Positions 1 to 9,181 of a stretch of DNA of 64,000 nucleotides are shown piece by piece. The DNA is taken from assembly GCF_026914185.1 (NCBI RefSeq), contig NC_070568.1, forward strand, positions 6,035,501 through 6,099,500, given 5' to 3'. The stretch is from Puccinia triticina (Eukaryota > Basidiomycota > Pucciniomycetes > Pucciniales > Pucciniaceae). Under the pieces are notes generated by a model. That model saw nothing but the letters and a program-made list of their open reading frames with translations, was not told where the DNA came from and ran no database searches. The position numbers and the translations under genes were made by a program. Every line of letters begins with the position of its first letter. Position 1 is the stretch's first letter.

Positions 1-596
1 GTCCAGCAGAATACTAATCAACACAAAGTCAGCCGTCTTGCTGTTTGTTTGTTTTGTGTGAGAATGGAGGCTTGCTTTTCGGGCTTGATGTCCCGATGGA
101 TGACGCCTCTGGAATGCATGTGCTGGATGGCGGATAGGATCTGTGCGGCATAGAACCTGGCACAGTCGGTTGAGAATGACCCCAACTACAAGCAGACTCA
201 GTCTGTCGACCTGTGATGATGGTATTTGAAGAGAGAGAGAGAGAGAGAGAGAGTGGACAAACTGTCTTGATAGATCGCAGGATTTCGCCCTTGGGGGCAT
301 ATTCGAGCAGGTAGTCTGGGCGAAGAAGGTGTTAGTGTGTATCTGGGCAGCGATCGTTGGTTGGCGCAGACTGACAGAGCGAGGCCTCGTCCTGGAAGGT
401 CGAGTAGAGCCGGATGCAGCCCGGATGGCGGTCGAGCAGGTTGAGGGTGTCGCGCTCGATGGCGACGTATTTGGTCTTCTTCTCCTTCTGGATGTGGCGC
501 TTGTCGAGCACTTTGAGTGCGAACTGCTTGTTGGGGGGCTGCTTGTCGGTGACGTGGTAGACGGTCGAGTAGGATCCCTCGCCGAGGATGTCGCCG

Positions 597-645
<49 letters not shown>

Positions 646-956
646 GTCAGTGGATCTGTTTGTTTTGTTTTGTTTTGTTTGAGTGGATGACTGACGATGA
701 AGTCGTTGATGCGCTTGGGGGTGGAGTGGGTTCGAGGGAGTGCTGGGCGTGTGGGCTGGTTTCCGGCTGTGGTTAGCAGTGGGCTGAGTCTGGCGGGTAT
801 GCGGAGGGGGACTGCCTGGACGCTCGAGGTGCTTCTGGCTGAGCTGGCCCTGCTGACTGCTGCTCCGCCGGGCGCTGGCTCGGCGTGGAGCGAGGCTGGT
901 CCTGGCTGGAGGGGGTCCAGGCTCGGTCTGCGCTCCGCTGGCTGGCTCATCGTCAT
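1..956 (-). CDS. PDK1-like (AGC) serine/threonine protein kinase, 5' portion, five exons
   Basis: Exons on the minus strand: 956-696, 598-376, 315-263, 185-76 and 13-1; the gene continues beyond the window edge. Phases close in every join. The product starts with about 87 Ser/Pro/Ala-rich residues. The kinase fold follows: glycine loop GEGSYSTVY (about residues 93-101), catalytic Lys in [10 protein letters not shown] (about 116), a paired Glu in IERD (about 135), the hinge LLEYAPKGE, and the catalytic loop HRDIKPENILLD split by the last intron. The STVY loop, the KRHIQKEKK segment and [12 protein letters not shown] resemble PDK1/Pkh kinases, which phosphorylate the activation loop of other AGC kinases. 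Activation loop and C-terminus are outside the window. The first intron (599-695) carries a long CA repeat; two donors are GTCAGT and the last intron is GC-AG. PDK1 subfamily is an inference; kinase identity is certain. Confidence 0.88.
231..253. repeat. (GA)n microsatellite inside kinase intron 3
   Basis: A run of GA dinucleotides (CT on the coding strand) within the intron 186-262 of the kinase gene, close to its donor. Confidence 0.9.
601..644. repeat. (GT)n microsatellite inside kinase intron 1
   Basis: Forty-four bases of perfect GT on the plus strand (CA on the coding strand). It runs directly into the acceptor AG of the intron, so the polypyrimidine-like tract of this acceptor is a CA repeat. 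ORFs across it are artefacts of the repeat. Confidence 0.95.
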
Positions 957-2178
957 CGGCAGTCGCAGGACACAGCCACTGGCCCACGAGTCAGCCCGGG
1001 CAGCTCAGCCGGAACACCTCCCCCGGGGACACACCGAACACAAACTGAAACCCGAGGTAAAACATCGCGTGAGCCAATTCCAAGGTTTGCCTGGGAGCAG
1101 CCTTGTGTGCATCACCACACTCTCAACACTCAACATAATCCTTCTAGTTTTTGATGCATCATACTTCCACATGTTCTGGATTTTTCAGTGCAAAATCGTG
1201 ATTGTTTCTACTGGAAATAAATTAGTCAAGTTCATGATTTCAAACTTGGATTTGGCTTGTGCATCATATGACAAGGACCAATACTACTTCTTGTTGTCAA
1301 GTTTCAAATGCGAAGGGGTGAGAGTACAGCAATAAAACAAAACTGAAAAATCAACAAGATGGTAAGTTGTCAGATAAACAAACAAAAAAGATAAAAAAAA
1401 TCTGATGAGTGGCATAGAAACCAGGAGAGAAAGAGTGGCCTCTATATCACGCTTGGCTCACGCAAGCTTTGTGTTTCAGTTCATAAGCCTCCCTGGTGAG
1501 ACCCGCTCACCACGAGTGGCTTAGTTAAGCTCAAGTAACAAGATGGGGGACATCCCACTAGAAATGAAAACTACAAAGAGCAGCCAGAAATAATGGTCCA
1601 GACACTGGCACATGAGAAAAAAACTCACCACCAAAATGGCTGATTCTCCACTTACACATGGCCTGAGGCTGCACATACAAACTTCCCCCCCCCCCCCCCC
1701 CCCCCCTCAAAAATCAAGTTACATATCTCCATATTTGCTATGATGCAATTGGAGCACATGAAATAAGCACAATACTGGAGCTCTTGGACTGGCTTCCAAT
1801 GATTGTGGTTTTCTGAACAAGTATGTTTCTGAAACTGACTTAGCCCCTGACTCATACTGTGGTATATTGGTTTCAAACAGGCCTGCAGTTGAAGGAACCA
1901 TTGAACAAGCAGTCAAGAAAAGCTGTTAACATTCATGTATTTATTAATCACTGGTATCTTATTGGCCCTGTTGCCCTTAGAGTGGGCCCCAATATAGGTC
2001 CAGGGCCCAGTTCTTGTCGGCACTATTAAAGAGTGTGCTTTGGCACACACTCCCACCAATGGTCGGGCAATACACTTAATCACATTGGCAGGCAGATGCA
2101 TCCCATCTGAAAAAGGGTGCATCACATTGGCAGGCCAATGTGCTACAGATGTGATGTGTTCACTGTTGCCAATGCAAT
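957..2178. other. Intergenic stretch upstream of the kinase, no gene seen
   Basis: No ORF here has recognisable similarity. The only landmark is a run of 22 cytosines at 1685-1706. The part next to 956 should contain the kinase promoter, but no convincing core motif is visible. Confidence 0.6.
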
Positions 2179-2590
2179 TGTCATGGTCCATTCTGTGGAG
2201 AGGAAGATGGAGTCTGGGGTTCTGAGGGTTCTGGATCCAAGATGGTAGATTGCAGGAGGAGGAAGAGGCTTGGATCTCCAGGCTCTTGAACCTTGAGCAT
2301 GGTTTGTGACATGTACGTGTAGTCTATGTACATGTGAGTCTGCGCTGCGGAGCCCGTGCTACAGCTCATAACATTATCCCCCCTTTAATAATGCCCAAGC
2401 CGCCCCCTTTAATCTGTGTTAATCAATGAGTAATAAAAAAATTCCTCCTCTTTTGGCTCTGCATTCTGTCCCTGGGCAGCGTCAAAAAACCCAGTGGGAA
2501 AAAGCTTGCCCTCTCACTTTCTTCTCCGCGTCCTCCAATGCCTGGCCGCCGCCTCCGGAAACTTTGAGTTGAACTCCACCAATAGGTGTG
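2179..2590 (-). mobile_element. 3' end fragment of the Ty3/gypsy chromovirus family, with LTR 2179-2373
   Basis: Reverse-complement similarity to the 3' end of the full element at 5323-17811. The LTR occupies 2179-2373. The purine tract and non-coding tail follow at 2374-2490. Then come the last codons of pol, ending in FNSKFPEAAARH and an Arg-rich tail. Similarity fades near 2590, where a SINE-like sequence abuts. The LTR is more diverged from the other copies than they are from each other, so this is an old truncated copy. Confidence 0.85.
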
Positions 2591-2851
2591 CTTCGATGGT
2601 TGGGCTAACCAAACACTCTGGCTTGGTGACCAACATGGGTCCACTGCAACCACAACATCCCCAAAGGGGAATGGTGGGTCAAACGTTTGCACAACGGAGT
2701 CCCCCACCTTCACCCAACCATGTCCCAATCGTGGCATTGCAGCTGTGCAGGCTGCTGCCGGCCAAAAGGACAAAAAATTGTGGTTCAAACCCATAACCTT
2801 GTTGCTATTCTAGGTTTTAAGCGAGCAGATTAACCGTTGCGCCAACCATAT
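2591..2851 (-). mobile_element. tRNA-derived SINE, head resembling tRNA-Leu(UAA)
   Basis: Read on the minus strand from about 2851, the sequence starts like a tRNA. Box A is TGGCGCAACGG, then an anticodon-loop-like CTTAAAA, a long variable-arm-like stretch, and a box-B-like GGGTTTGAACC near 2785. A non-tRNA body of about 190 bp follows down to the gypsy fragment. Class II spacing and the TAA anticodon position suggest tRNA-Leu(UAA) ancestry. Acceptor-stem pairing is not convincing, so it is a derived SINE head rather than a working tRNA gene. The 3' limit is uncertain. Confidence 0.55.
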
Positions 2852-3002
2852 TGATGCCAGGAACTAGCTTTTTGTGTACATACTTCCCAAAATTCAGCCA
2901 ATTGGCTGAATTTTTGAGGCCCCGCGCGAAGTTGGGGTGATTGGATGCCCCGATCATGTATACCGTGGATTGGCTGGATAAACCAATCCCGATCATGCAA
3001 TA

Positions 3003-3203
3003 GGGGGGTTCACAATAGGATAAAAATAAAACTTTAGAGTCAATTTTAAGGCCTTTATCAAGATTTTTTTAAAAATCTGGCAAGTTGTACAGGACTGGTT
3101 GTCCCCTGAGAATCAGAGCAAATTCTTCATTTTTTAAGAAATGGATCATAAAGGCCTTGAAATTAGCTCTAAAGTTTTATTTTTATCCTATTGTGAACCC
3201 CCC
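3003..3203. mobile_element. Mariner-type MITE, 201 bp, TA target duplication
   Basis: Long terminal inverted repeats begin GGGGGGTTCACAATAGGAT and extend about 37 bp almost perfectly to the mirror end. TA dinucleotides flank both sides (3001-3002 and 3204-3205). There is no coding capacity. Another 201-bp copy lies at 46244-46444. TA duplications and long TIRs fit Tc1/mariner-derived MITEs. Confidence 0.85.
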
Positions 3204-3205
3204 TA

Positions 3206-3391
3206 ATAAATTTTATAAAACTTTGGAGGCCAATTTAAGGCCTTTATGAACATAATTTTCCAATTTTGGCAAGATGTCCTGAAAAAGGTGTGACTGATCA
3301 ATCAGTGCAATTTATCAACTTTTTAAAAATATGTTCATAAACAGGTCAAAATGGGTCCTAAAGTTTTACAAATTTCAATTGTGAACCCCCC
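3206..3391. mobile_element. Second, truncated MITE of the same group next to the first
   Basis: The right end is AATTGTGAACCCCCC followed by TA. The inner arms (ATAAAACTTTGGA against TAAAACTTTAGGA) still pair, but the outer part of the left TIR is missing. It abuts the MITE at 3003-3203 directly, so one probably inserted at the end of the other. Confidence 0.65.
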
Positions 3392-3836
3392 TAATAGGTT
3401 GGTCCGAAGTTCTCTGATTAGGTAAAGTTGGACCAACCAACACCAATCACAGGAAGTGACCCGGTGGTGTAATAGTATTTCTCTTTGATTTGCTTGTCAC
3501 ATCATTTGGGAATGCAAATGATTTTTATTCCCTACCTTCCTTTCCATCCCCCCTCCTATCATTCATCCCGCTAAAAAGCGGGATAAGAGCGGACATGCGC
3601 AATAAAGAGGCGGGAATCAGCGCTATTTCAGCCGCTTCTAAAGCGCAATTGCGCTGCGCTATTGCTTCAACTTAGTGATTCCGCACTATTCTGGCGCTGA
3701 AAACACAAAAAAAAGGAGGCCGGACCATTGAGCGCAAGCACAAGCGGGCCAGCGCTAGAAATAAGTGCAGCACAGCGGGGGCAATTCACGCTGCGCTAAC
3801 CGCTGCGCTGCACTTTTTTCAGCAAAGCACTTTCAC
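3392..3836. other. Non-coding, GCGC-rich stretch
   Basis: No gene seen. From about 3560 to 3815 the sequence is crowded with AGCGC and GCGCT motifs, unlike its AT-rich surroundings. No terminal repeats were found. Confidence 0.5.
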
Positions 3837-4511
3837 CAACGGTGGGATGATACACTAACTGTATTGTTAGTGTAGTGTATTGTTATTTTTTTCCACTGTA
3901 CTACACAAATAATACTGTTATCCTTGATTTTCTGTCACTAACAATACATCTTTTTGATGTTATTTTTTTTGGCTGTTATTGTATTGTTAGTGTAGCTGAA
4001 ATATGTCAGGTTAACAAGAACCAAATCCTATTTTTATGATTGTTATCTGTTGTTATTCCTGATAACAAATGCAATAACTGTGAGTTTATCTCTGCAATGA
4101 AAGATAAAATTACTTTCAGTGCATTGATATTTCTGGTATGTAGTAGTAGCTTTGGTTTTGAGTTACAAAAAAATAAATCTAGGACATAATGTTTTGATAA
4201 TTATTTTCTAGAGGCTAAAAACTATGAAATAACAGATACTGTAGTGCAGAATATTGTTATTCTAACTCTGATACACTAACTTTCAATGAAATTTTGGTTA
4301 TCCAAAAGAAATACACTACCTGTTAGTGTATTTTGAGTGTATTCTGGATAACAATACCCAAGATCTTCAATGTGAAACTTTGGATACACTAACTGTTAGT
4401 GTATTGGGCTATAACTGGGGAAAACAATACCCCATTTGTCTTGCCAAATAACCACGGAAACACTAATGGATATTGGCCCGTAGCGTAGCGTAGTGTAGTG
4501 TCCCATTGTTG
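3837..4511. mobile_element. Non-autonomous hAT-like element, 7-bp TSD CTTTCAC
   Basis: The left end is CAACGGTGGGATGATACACT; the right end read inward is CAACAATGGGACACTACACT. Both are flanked by the perfect 7-bp duplication CTTTCAC (3830-3836 and 4512-4518). The interior lacks ORFs and is full of TACACTAAC/GTTAGTGTA and GTTATC motifs in both directions. The ends match the elements at 29317, 34783 and 35425. Confidence 0.8.
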
Positions 4512-4974
4512 CTTTCACCCTTGCTAAATTGAAAAAAGCCCCTCCAGGACATATTCTGATGGATTGACCATAGACACTTGCCTGCCATCTGGAATTTTGG
4601 CATAAAAAATGAGATTTTGGCGGGCCAATTTTGATTCAACAGCTGTGTCCATGTACTTCACACAAATATCAGGAGTTTTGGGACCAGACAGCCATATGCC
4701 ATGGGTTCATTAATTAATCTTGCACTCAAATCTTGATTTTCCAAATGAATTTTAAGCCTTTAGCCTTTTCAGGTTTCCTCACCCCTCCCAAGCTCAGATA
4801 GCATCCAAATTTTGTTGTTTGATGAATGCTTGGGAAAGCAAGGAATTAAATGACTTGAAGATATGTGGTTATTCTGCACAGCAGCACTCTTTTGCAATAG
4901 GTTTTTGCCACCCACATTGAAAATTCCTTGCTTTGATTAAGCAGGTGCAAGCATCCCACCCCTTCTGACAACAA

Positions 4975-5265
4975 TGCATCTATTACTCTAAATGTAATTA
5001 GCACTGCTAAAACTAAATTTTAGCGCTTGTTGCTAATAATCTGGGGCTGTAATTTTTAGTGTAATGCCAACCCGCTAAATTACAGCTAATTAGCGGCTTG
5101 CTACGCTAAATTATCTGTAATTTGTAGCAAAAATTGCACTTTTTTGCCCAATCTGAGTTAGCTGTAATTGTAATAGTCCGTCCGCTACAATTTAGTTCTG
5201 CGTAGCGGTGCTGAAAAAACACCAAATTAGGGTATTACAGGCTAACTGTAGTGTAATAGATGCAT
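4975..5265. mobile_element. Palindromic MITE-like element
   Basis: The ends are mirror images: ATGCATCTATTAC at the left and GTAATAGATGCAT at the right. The interior pairs imperfectly (TAATTAGC against GGCTAACTGTA, GCTGTAATT repeats) and is non-coding. No clear target duplication was found, so the class is unassigned. It ends about 57 bp before the gypsy LTR. Confidence 0.55.
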
Positions 5266-5322
5266 CATTGCTTCTGATCATCACCAACCACCATCACTGC
5301 AGCCTTTGGTTGCTTTGCTCAA

Positions 5323-5524
5323 TGTTATGAACCGTAGCGTGGGCTCCGCAGCGCAGACTCACATGTACATAGACTACACGTACATGTCACGGGCCATACT
5401 CAAGGTTTGAGAGGCTGGAGATCCAAGCCTCTTCCTCCTCCTGCAATCTACCATCTTGGATCCAGAACCCCCAGAACCCCAGAACCCAGACCCCATCTTC
5501 CTCTCCACAGAACAGACCTTAACA
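5323..5524 (+). repeat. 5' LTR of the gypsy element
   Basis: A 202-bp repeat starting TGTTATGAAC and ending ACCTTAACA, matching 17610-17811 and 63404-63605. It contains an internal inverted motif around ACATGTAC. Confidence 0.95.
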
Positions 5525-5694
5525 TATTGCAGGATCTACTTAACGGAGACGAAGACCAAGAACCCAACAGACCAACAAGAACCAGATTGCTCCGACTCCG
5601 AAACCTTGAACATCCCGACTCCAAAACCTTGAATATCCCGCAATCCACTCCTAGAAACCTTGAATATCCCGCTCCGACATCACACAGTAATACA

Positions 5695-6681
5695 ATGGAT
5701 GCCTCCGAAGCCGCCAAACTCCGACAACAACTGGCGGACATTACTAAGAAGGCCAACGACGAGGAGGAAAAACGCCGCCAGGCCAAGGCCAAGTTGGAGG
5801 ACGCACTCCGCACTCCAAATCCACCCCCTCCCCCAACCGCAACCAAGACCCCCAAGATCGCTCAACCCAACAAGTTCAATGGAGAACGCGGAGCGGTGGC
5901 GGAGACGTTTGCCCGCCAGGTTGGCATCTATATGACTGTGAACAAGCACTTGTTCCCAACCAACACGACACAAATCCTTTTTGTGTCCTCGTACATGACC
6001 GGCCCCACGGGCGTGTGGGCAGCCCCGTTCCTTGACCAGGCAGCAGTGGAACCACCCACCCTGACCTACGCGGAGTTCACGGCGGCCTTCCGGGGCATGT
6101 TTTTCGACCCGGAAAAGAAGGCAAAGGCGGAACGAGCCCTCTGAGCGCTGAAGCAGACCGGTTCTGTGGCGGACTACACCCACACCTTTGTCCAGCACGC
6201 CTCCGCAGCGGGATGGGAAATCCCCACCCTCCTCAGCCAGTACCGCCAAGGTCTGAAGCGGGACATCCAGATGGCGCTCATCGTTTCCCGCACCGCATTC
6301 ACAACCATTAATGAGGTTGCTACCTTGGCCCTGGAGCTCGACACGGCGATGAGCGGAGCGGAGGCCGGAACAGCGCCGGCTAAACAGAAGATCAACCCCG
6401 ACGCCATGGACCTATTGGCGTTAAACAGACAACTATCCGACTCCAAGAAGGCCCGGATGATGCAGGAAGGACTCTGTTTCCGATGCGGAGCGCAGGGCCA
6501 CATCTCCCGCGACTGTCCGACCAAGAAGGGGAAAGGCCGCGGAAACGCCAGGATTGTGGCAATGGAGGATCAGATCCGACAATTAGTGGAAGGGATGGCG
6601 GCGATAGGCGGAAACGGACCAGCGGATAAAGGCGGAAAAGGCCGGGCCAACTCGTCAAACAATGGAGGCGCTCAGGAATGA
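5695..6681 (+). pseudogene. gag: Gypsy gag (capsid and nucleocapsid) with an internal stop
   Basis: The start is ATG 5695 (MDASEAAKLR), supported by the same start in the copy at 63795. A coiled-coil-like Lys/Glu/Arg region is followed by a capsid-like domain. The nucleocapsid zinc knuckle CFRCGAQGHISRDC sits near 6480-6520 (CX2CX4HX4C). A TGA at 6142-6144 interrupts the frame after AERAL, and the same frame continues with ALKQTGSVADY. This looks like a CGA-to-TGA transition. The gag stop overlaps the next ATG (ATGA at 6678-6681). Confidence 0.9.
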
Positions 6682-7226
6682 AGGTTGTGCCTTTCCTGAG
6701 CGCGGCGGAGTTGTCTTGTAGTATTGGTGCTAGTCAAACTTTAACCAGAAATGAAATTGACCCCAGATGTTTCATCTCTTGCACCATAACAACTCCCAGA
6801 GCCACACCCCAGAACTCCTTACCCCCTGCCTCCTTTTTGATTGATTCCGGAGTGACCCATGATGTGTTGAGCGAGTCCTATGCCGCCGCGGCGGGATTAC
6901 TCCGCAACGCCACCGCCTCAAGGCGGACAGTGTCGGGATTCGATGGATCCACATCCCAAGCGGCATATGAGATTGACCTGACCCTGAATGATGAACCCCG
7001 CCCTTCAAAATTCATCATCACCCGACTGAAAGACACGTACGACGGCATCCTTGGGATGCCATGGATCCGCAAACACAGACACCAAATTGACTGGACCACC
7101 CGCACACTCCGCTCCGACCACTCCAACATTGCAGCTGCCTCCGCAGCTTCGTCCACTCCGAAAACATCCTCAACAGAGGGCCAAGGGCCCATGATGGGGA
7201 AAGCTAGGATTTGTGACGAGGGGGTG
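6678..7226 (+). CDS. pol: Gypsy protease, 5' part of pol, cut by a solo LTR
   Basis: The ATG at 6678 overlaps the gag stop in an ATGA arrangement and lies in the -1 frame relative to gag. The aspartyl protease motif is FLIDSGVTHDV (D-S-G), and a downstream DGILGMPWI segment is typical of gypsy proteases. A linker rich in Ala/Ser follows (SSTPKTSSTEGQG). The frame is broken at 7227 by insertion of the 995-bp solo LTR. The protein would normally continue into reverse transcriptase, now at 14.1 kb. Confidence 0.85.
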
Positions 7227-8221
7227 TGTCAGCCTTAGAGATACATTAAGTATCCAAAAGACTGCAATAACTTAATAAATAATAATAATTATTAAATTAT
7301 TATTGCAGAATCAGATTCCTCATCATAAATTAAGGGGGGTCACCCACTTAAAGTACCCCATTATTCCTATTCCTTCATGTACTAATTGTATAAATAAGAA
7401 TTGGCCCCAGAAAGCGCCCAAAAATAATATTACATACATAAATTTAGTAAAACAAACAATGTACATAAAAATAAACTGTTGTACATTAATGAGTAATATT
7501 ACTCGTGTAAAAATACCCCGTGAAAGTATTATGTAGACTTCTACTGAAGCTCTTTCACATGAAAATTGGTTATAAACATGTCATGTGACAGAGTCAGGGA
7601 AATTAGTCTATTACAATACAATTAAATTACCCACAGCCAAGCCCTTTTCACGGCTACACCACTGGATACTCCCATAGGGAGAAAAGGACTCAGTGTTTAC
7701 GCCCACTGAAGTCCCCTCTATAAATAGAGGCCTATTTGGCCCTCAGGAAAAGATCCCCCAGACCATTCACCGCCCATAAACTGTAAGTTTGCCGTGAATA
7801 TTCTCCTCAGCTACTATTGTAGCCCCTTTTCCCTTTAAACCATCCCCAGCACGTAAAATCCACTGGATTAAACCTTTAAAATATCAAAAATCCCTTATTA
7901 GCATATTTACAAGCTTTATCCTTAAAAGTAGTTGCCGTAAGACCTCTGCCTCTGACAAGCAGCCAATCAGCTTAAGCGCTTACCACCTACCTTTTACGCC
8001 AAATTTATTCCCTGTAATTAATAATTATATATTATTAATTACATAATAAATCCTCCTCTTTTTAGAAGAGTGTGTAAAACCCTTGTAGTGGCTAAATTAC
8101 CACGTGACAAGTTTAGTAATTTACATTACTAGTGTTTACATCAGCACAGTTATAGTGCTAGGGCCCAAAAACCCTTAACTTTGACGGGTTTTTGCCCTAA
8201 GCTTCATAAACAGAGCTGTCA
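7227..8221. mobile_element. Solo LTR, 995 bp, TSD GGGTG
   Basis: The insert begins TGTCAGCCTTAG and ends GAGCTGTCA, i.e. TG...CA. It is flanked by GGGTG at 7222-7226 and 8222-8226. Removing it restores the gypsy linker, which is intact at 14240-14260. It has no long ORF. A TATA-like TATAAATA at 7719-7726 lies inside an inverted CCTCTATAAATAGAGG and could be the LTR promoter. No internal retroelement region remains, so it is most simply explained by LTR-LTR recombination. Confidence 0.85.
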
Positions 8222-8226
8222 GGGTG

Positions 8227-8325
8227 TGTGTTTTACTGCCCCCGCAATGTGAGTTCGATAGACTACCCTCTCCCATACTCCCTGAAACGGCTGGCAAGCT
8301 TTTTGTCCCCGTAGATAGTACTCCG
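8227..8325 (+). other. Short gypsy linker segment between two insertions
   Basis: Similar, though diverged, to 14250-14345 of the same gypsy element: the CCCCCGCAATGTGAG and GGCTGGCAAGC stretches are shared. It therefore duplicates, rather than precedes, the segment found after the copia insertion. Confidence 0.75.
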
Positions 8326-9107
8326 TGTGAGATTACACGCCTAGGTGAACGGCCGCATTCCCATAAATTGGGAAAGCGGCCGGGATCTACATTAGCTGCG
8401 GAAAATGGTAAGCAAAGCGAACCATCTCCGCAGTCCAAAACTGGTTCCGCGGGGTTGCAAAGCTGACACATCAATTTGATGTTTTGCAGATTCAACTCCA
8501 ACGACCAGCAGACTCAGGCTTGCGGAAAATCCCGGCTCCCAGTCTTTAAGAGCAAGAATATCAGCTAACACCGAAGGTGAGCAGCTGATGCTTAAACTCA
8601 AAGACCAGGCTAAATGCTAAACCCAAACTATCCCTAAAGACTTAGACTCTCAGGAAAAAACCGCTCGAACCAACTCCACTCAAAGAGAAAGGAAAACAGT
8701 CGGTGAGTAACGTTGTCCGAGCTAAGCAAAAGAAGTAAAAGGTTGATAAGGAGCGTGCTTATTCTTCTAGCAGGAAAAGCCGAAATCCTCAGCCGCTTTG
8801 CGAGTAGATAATCGCAGGGATCCTAAGGGCCAAAAAAGGCAAAAGGGTGTAAGAACGCACGAGACTCTCACTCAGAGAAACAAGGAGCCTAAAAGCTAAT
8901 ACGCTACATTGCTTCCCAGGTCACTCTGGCACAAGTCGATACCGGCGCATCTTACACTTCTCATTTCTCATTATTCTCAGTAGAGAGAGGCCTATCGCCT
9001 GCTCTTAGGTAATTCTCAACTACCTTTTCTCTCTATTTGTTTCTACGCTACAGTATGATGTTTAGATTCTGATAGAGAAATAAATCTTAGTTGCTTGAGT
9101 TCTTTCA
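8326..9107 (+). repeat. 5' LTR of the nested copia element
   Basis: Starts TGTGAGATTACACG and ends GAGTTCTTTCA. 782 bp, about 99.5% identical to 13293-14074. Confidence 0.95.
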
Positions 9108-9118
9108 GATTTACAGTC
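9108..9118 (+). promoter_or_regulatory. Putative primer-binding site, tRNA-Tyr(GUA) anticodon arm
   Basis: GATTTACAGTC directly follows the 5' LTR. Its complement GACTGTAAATC is the anticodon stem-loop of eukaryotic tRNA-Tyr (GTA anticodon), as in yeast tRNA-Tyr. Drosophila copia is known to prime from a cleaved tRNA half; the same mode is inferred here. Confidence 0.6.
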
Positions 9119-9181
9119 TCGACGCTCAAACGCTACCTCAGAACCTATCAACTACAAGCTAACTAGGCGCAGGACGGTAAA

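Noticed and set aside
329..682. Plus-strand ORF of 117 codons ending in Val-Cys repeats
   Set aside because: It is antisense to kinase exon 2 and runs into the GT microsatellite.
2423..2794. 123-codon minus ORF across the SINE and gypsy tail
   Set aside because: It crosses two unrelated repeats and has no family features.
5407..5694. ORF extension upstream of gag ATG 5695
   Set aside because: It begins inside the LTR; the downstream ATG is conserved in the copy at 63795.
6142..6144. Programmed stop-codon readthrough in gypsy gag
   Set aside because: The element has other inactivating changes and the context looks like CGA to TGA; a plain mutation is simpler.
7230..8221. DNA transposon with 8-bp duplication GGGTGTGT instead of a solo LTR
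   Set aside because: TG...CA ends with a 5-bp duplication and an internal TATA box fit an LTR better, and no inverted ends match.
8224..8466. ORF in the copia 5' LTR
   Set aside because: It is the end of the pol frame as repeated in the 3' LTR, fused to gypsy linker; not a gene.
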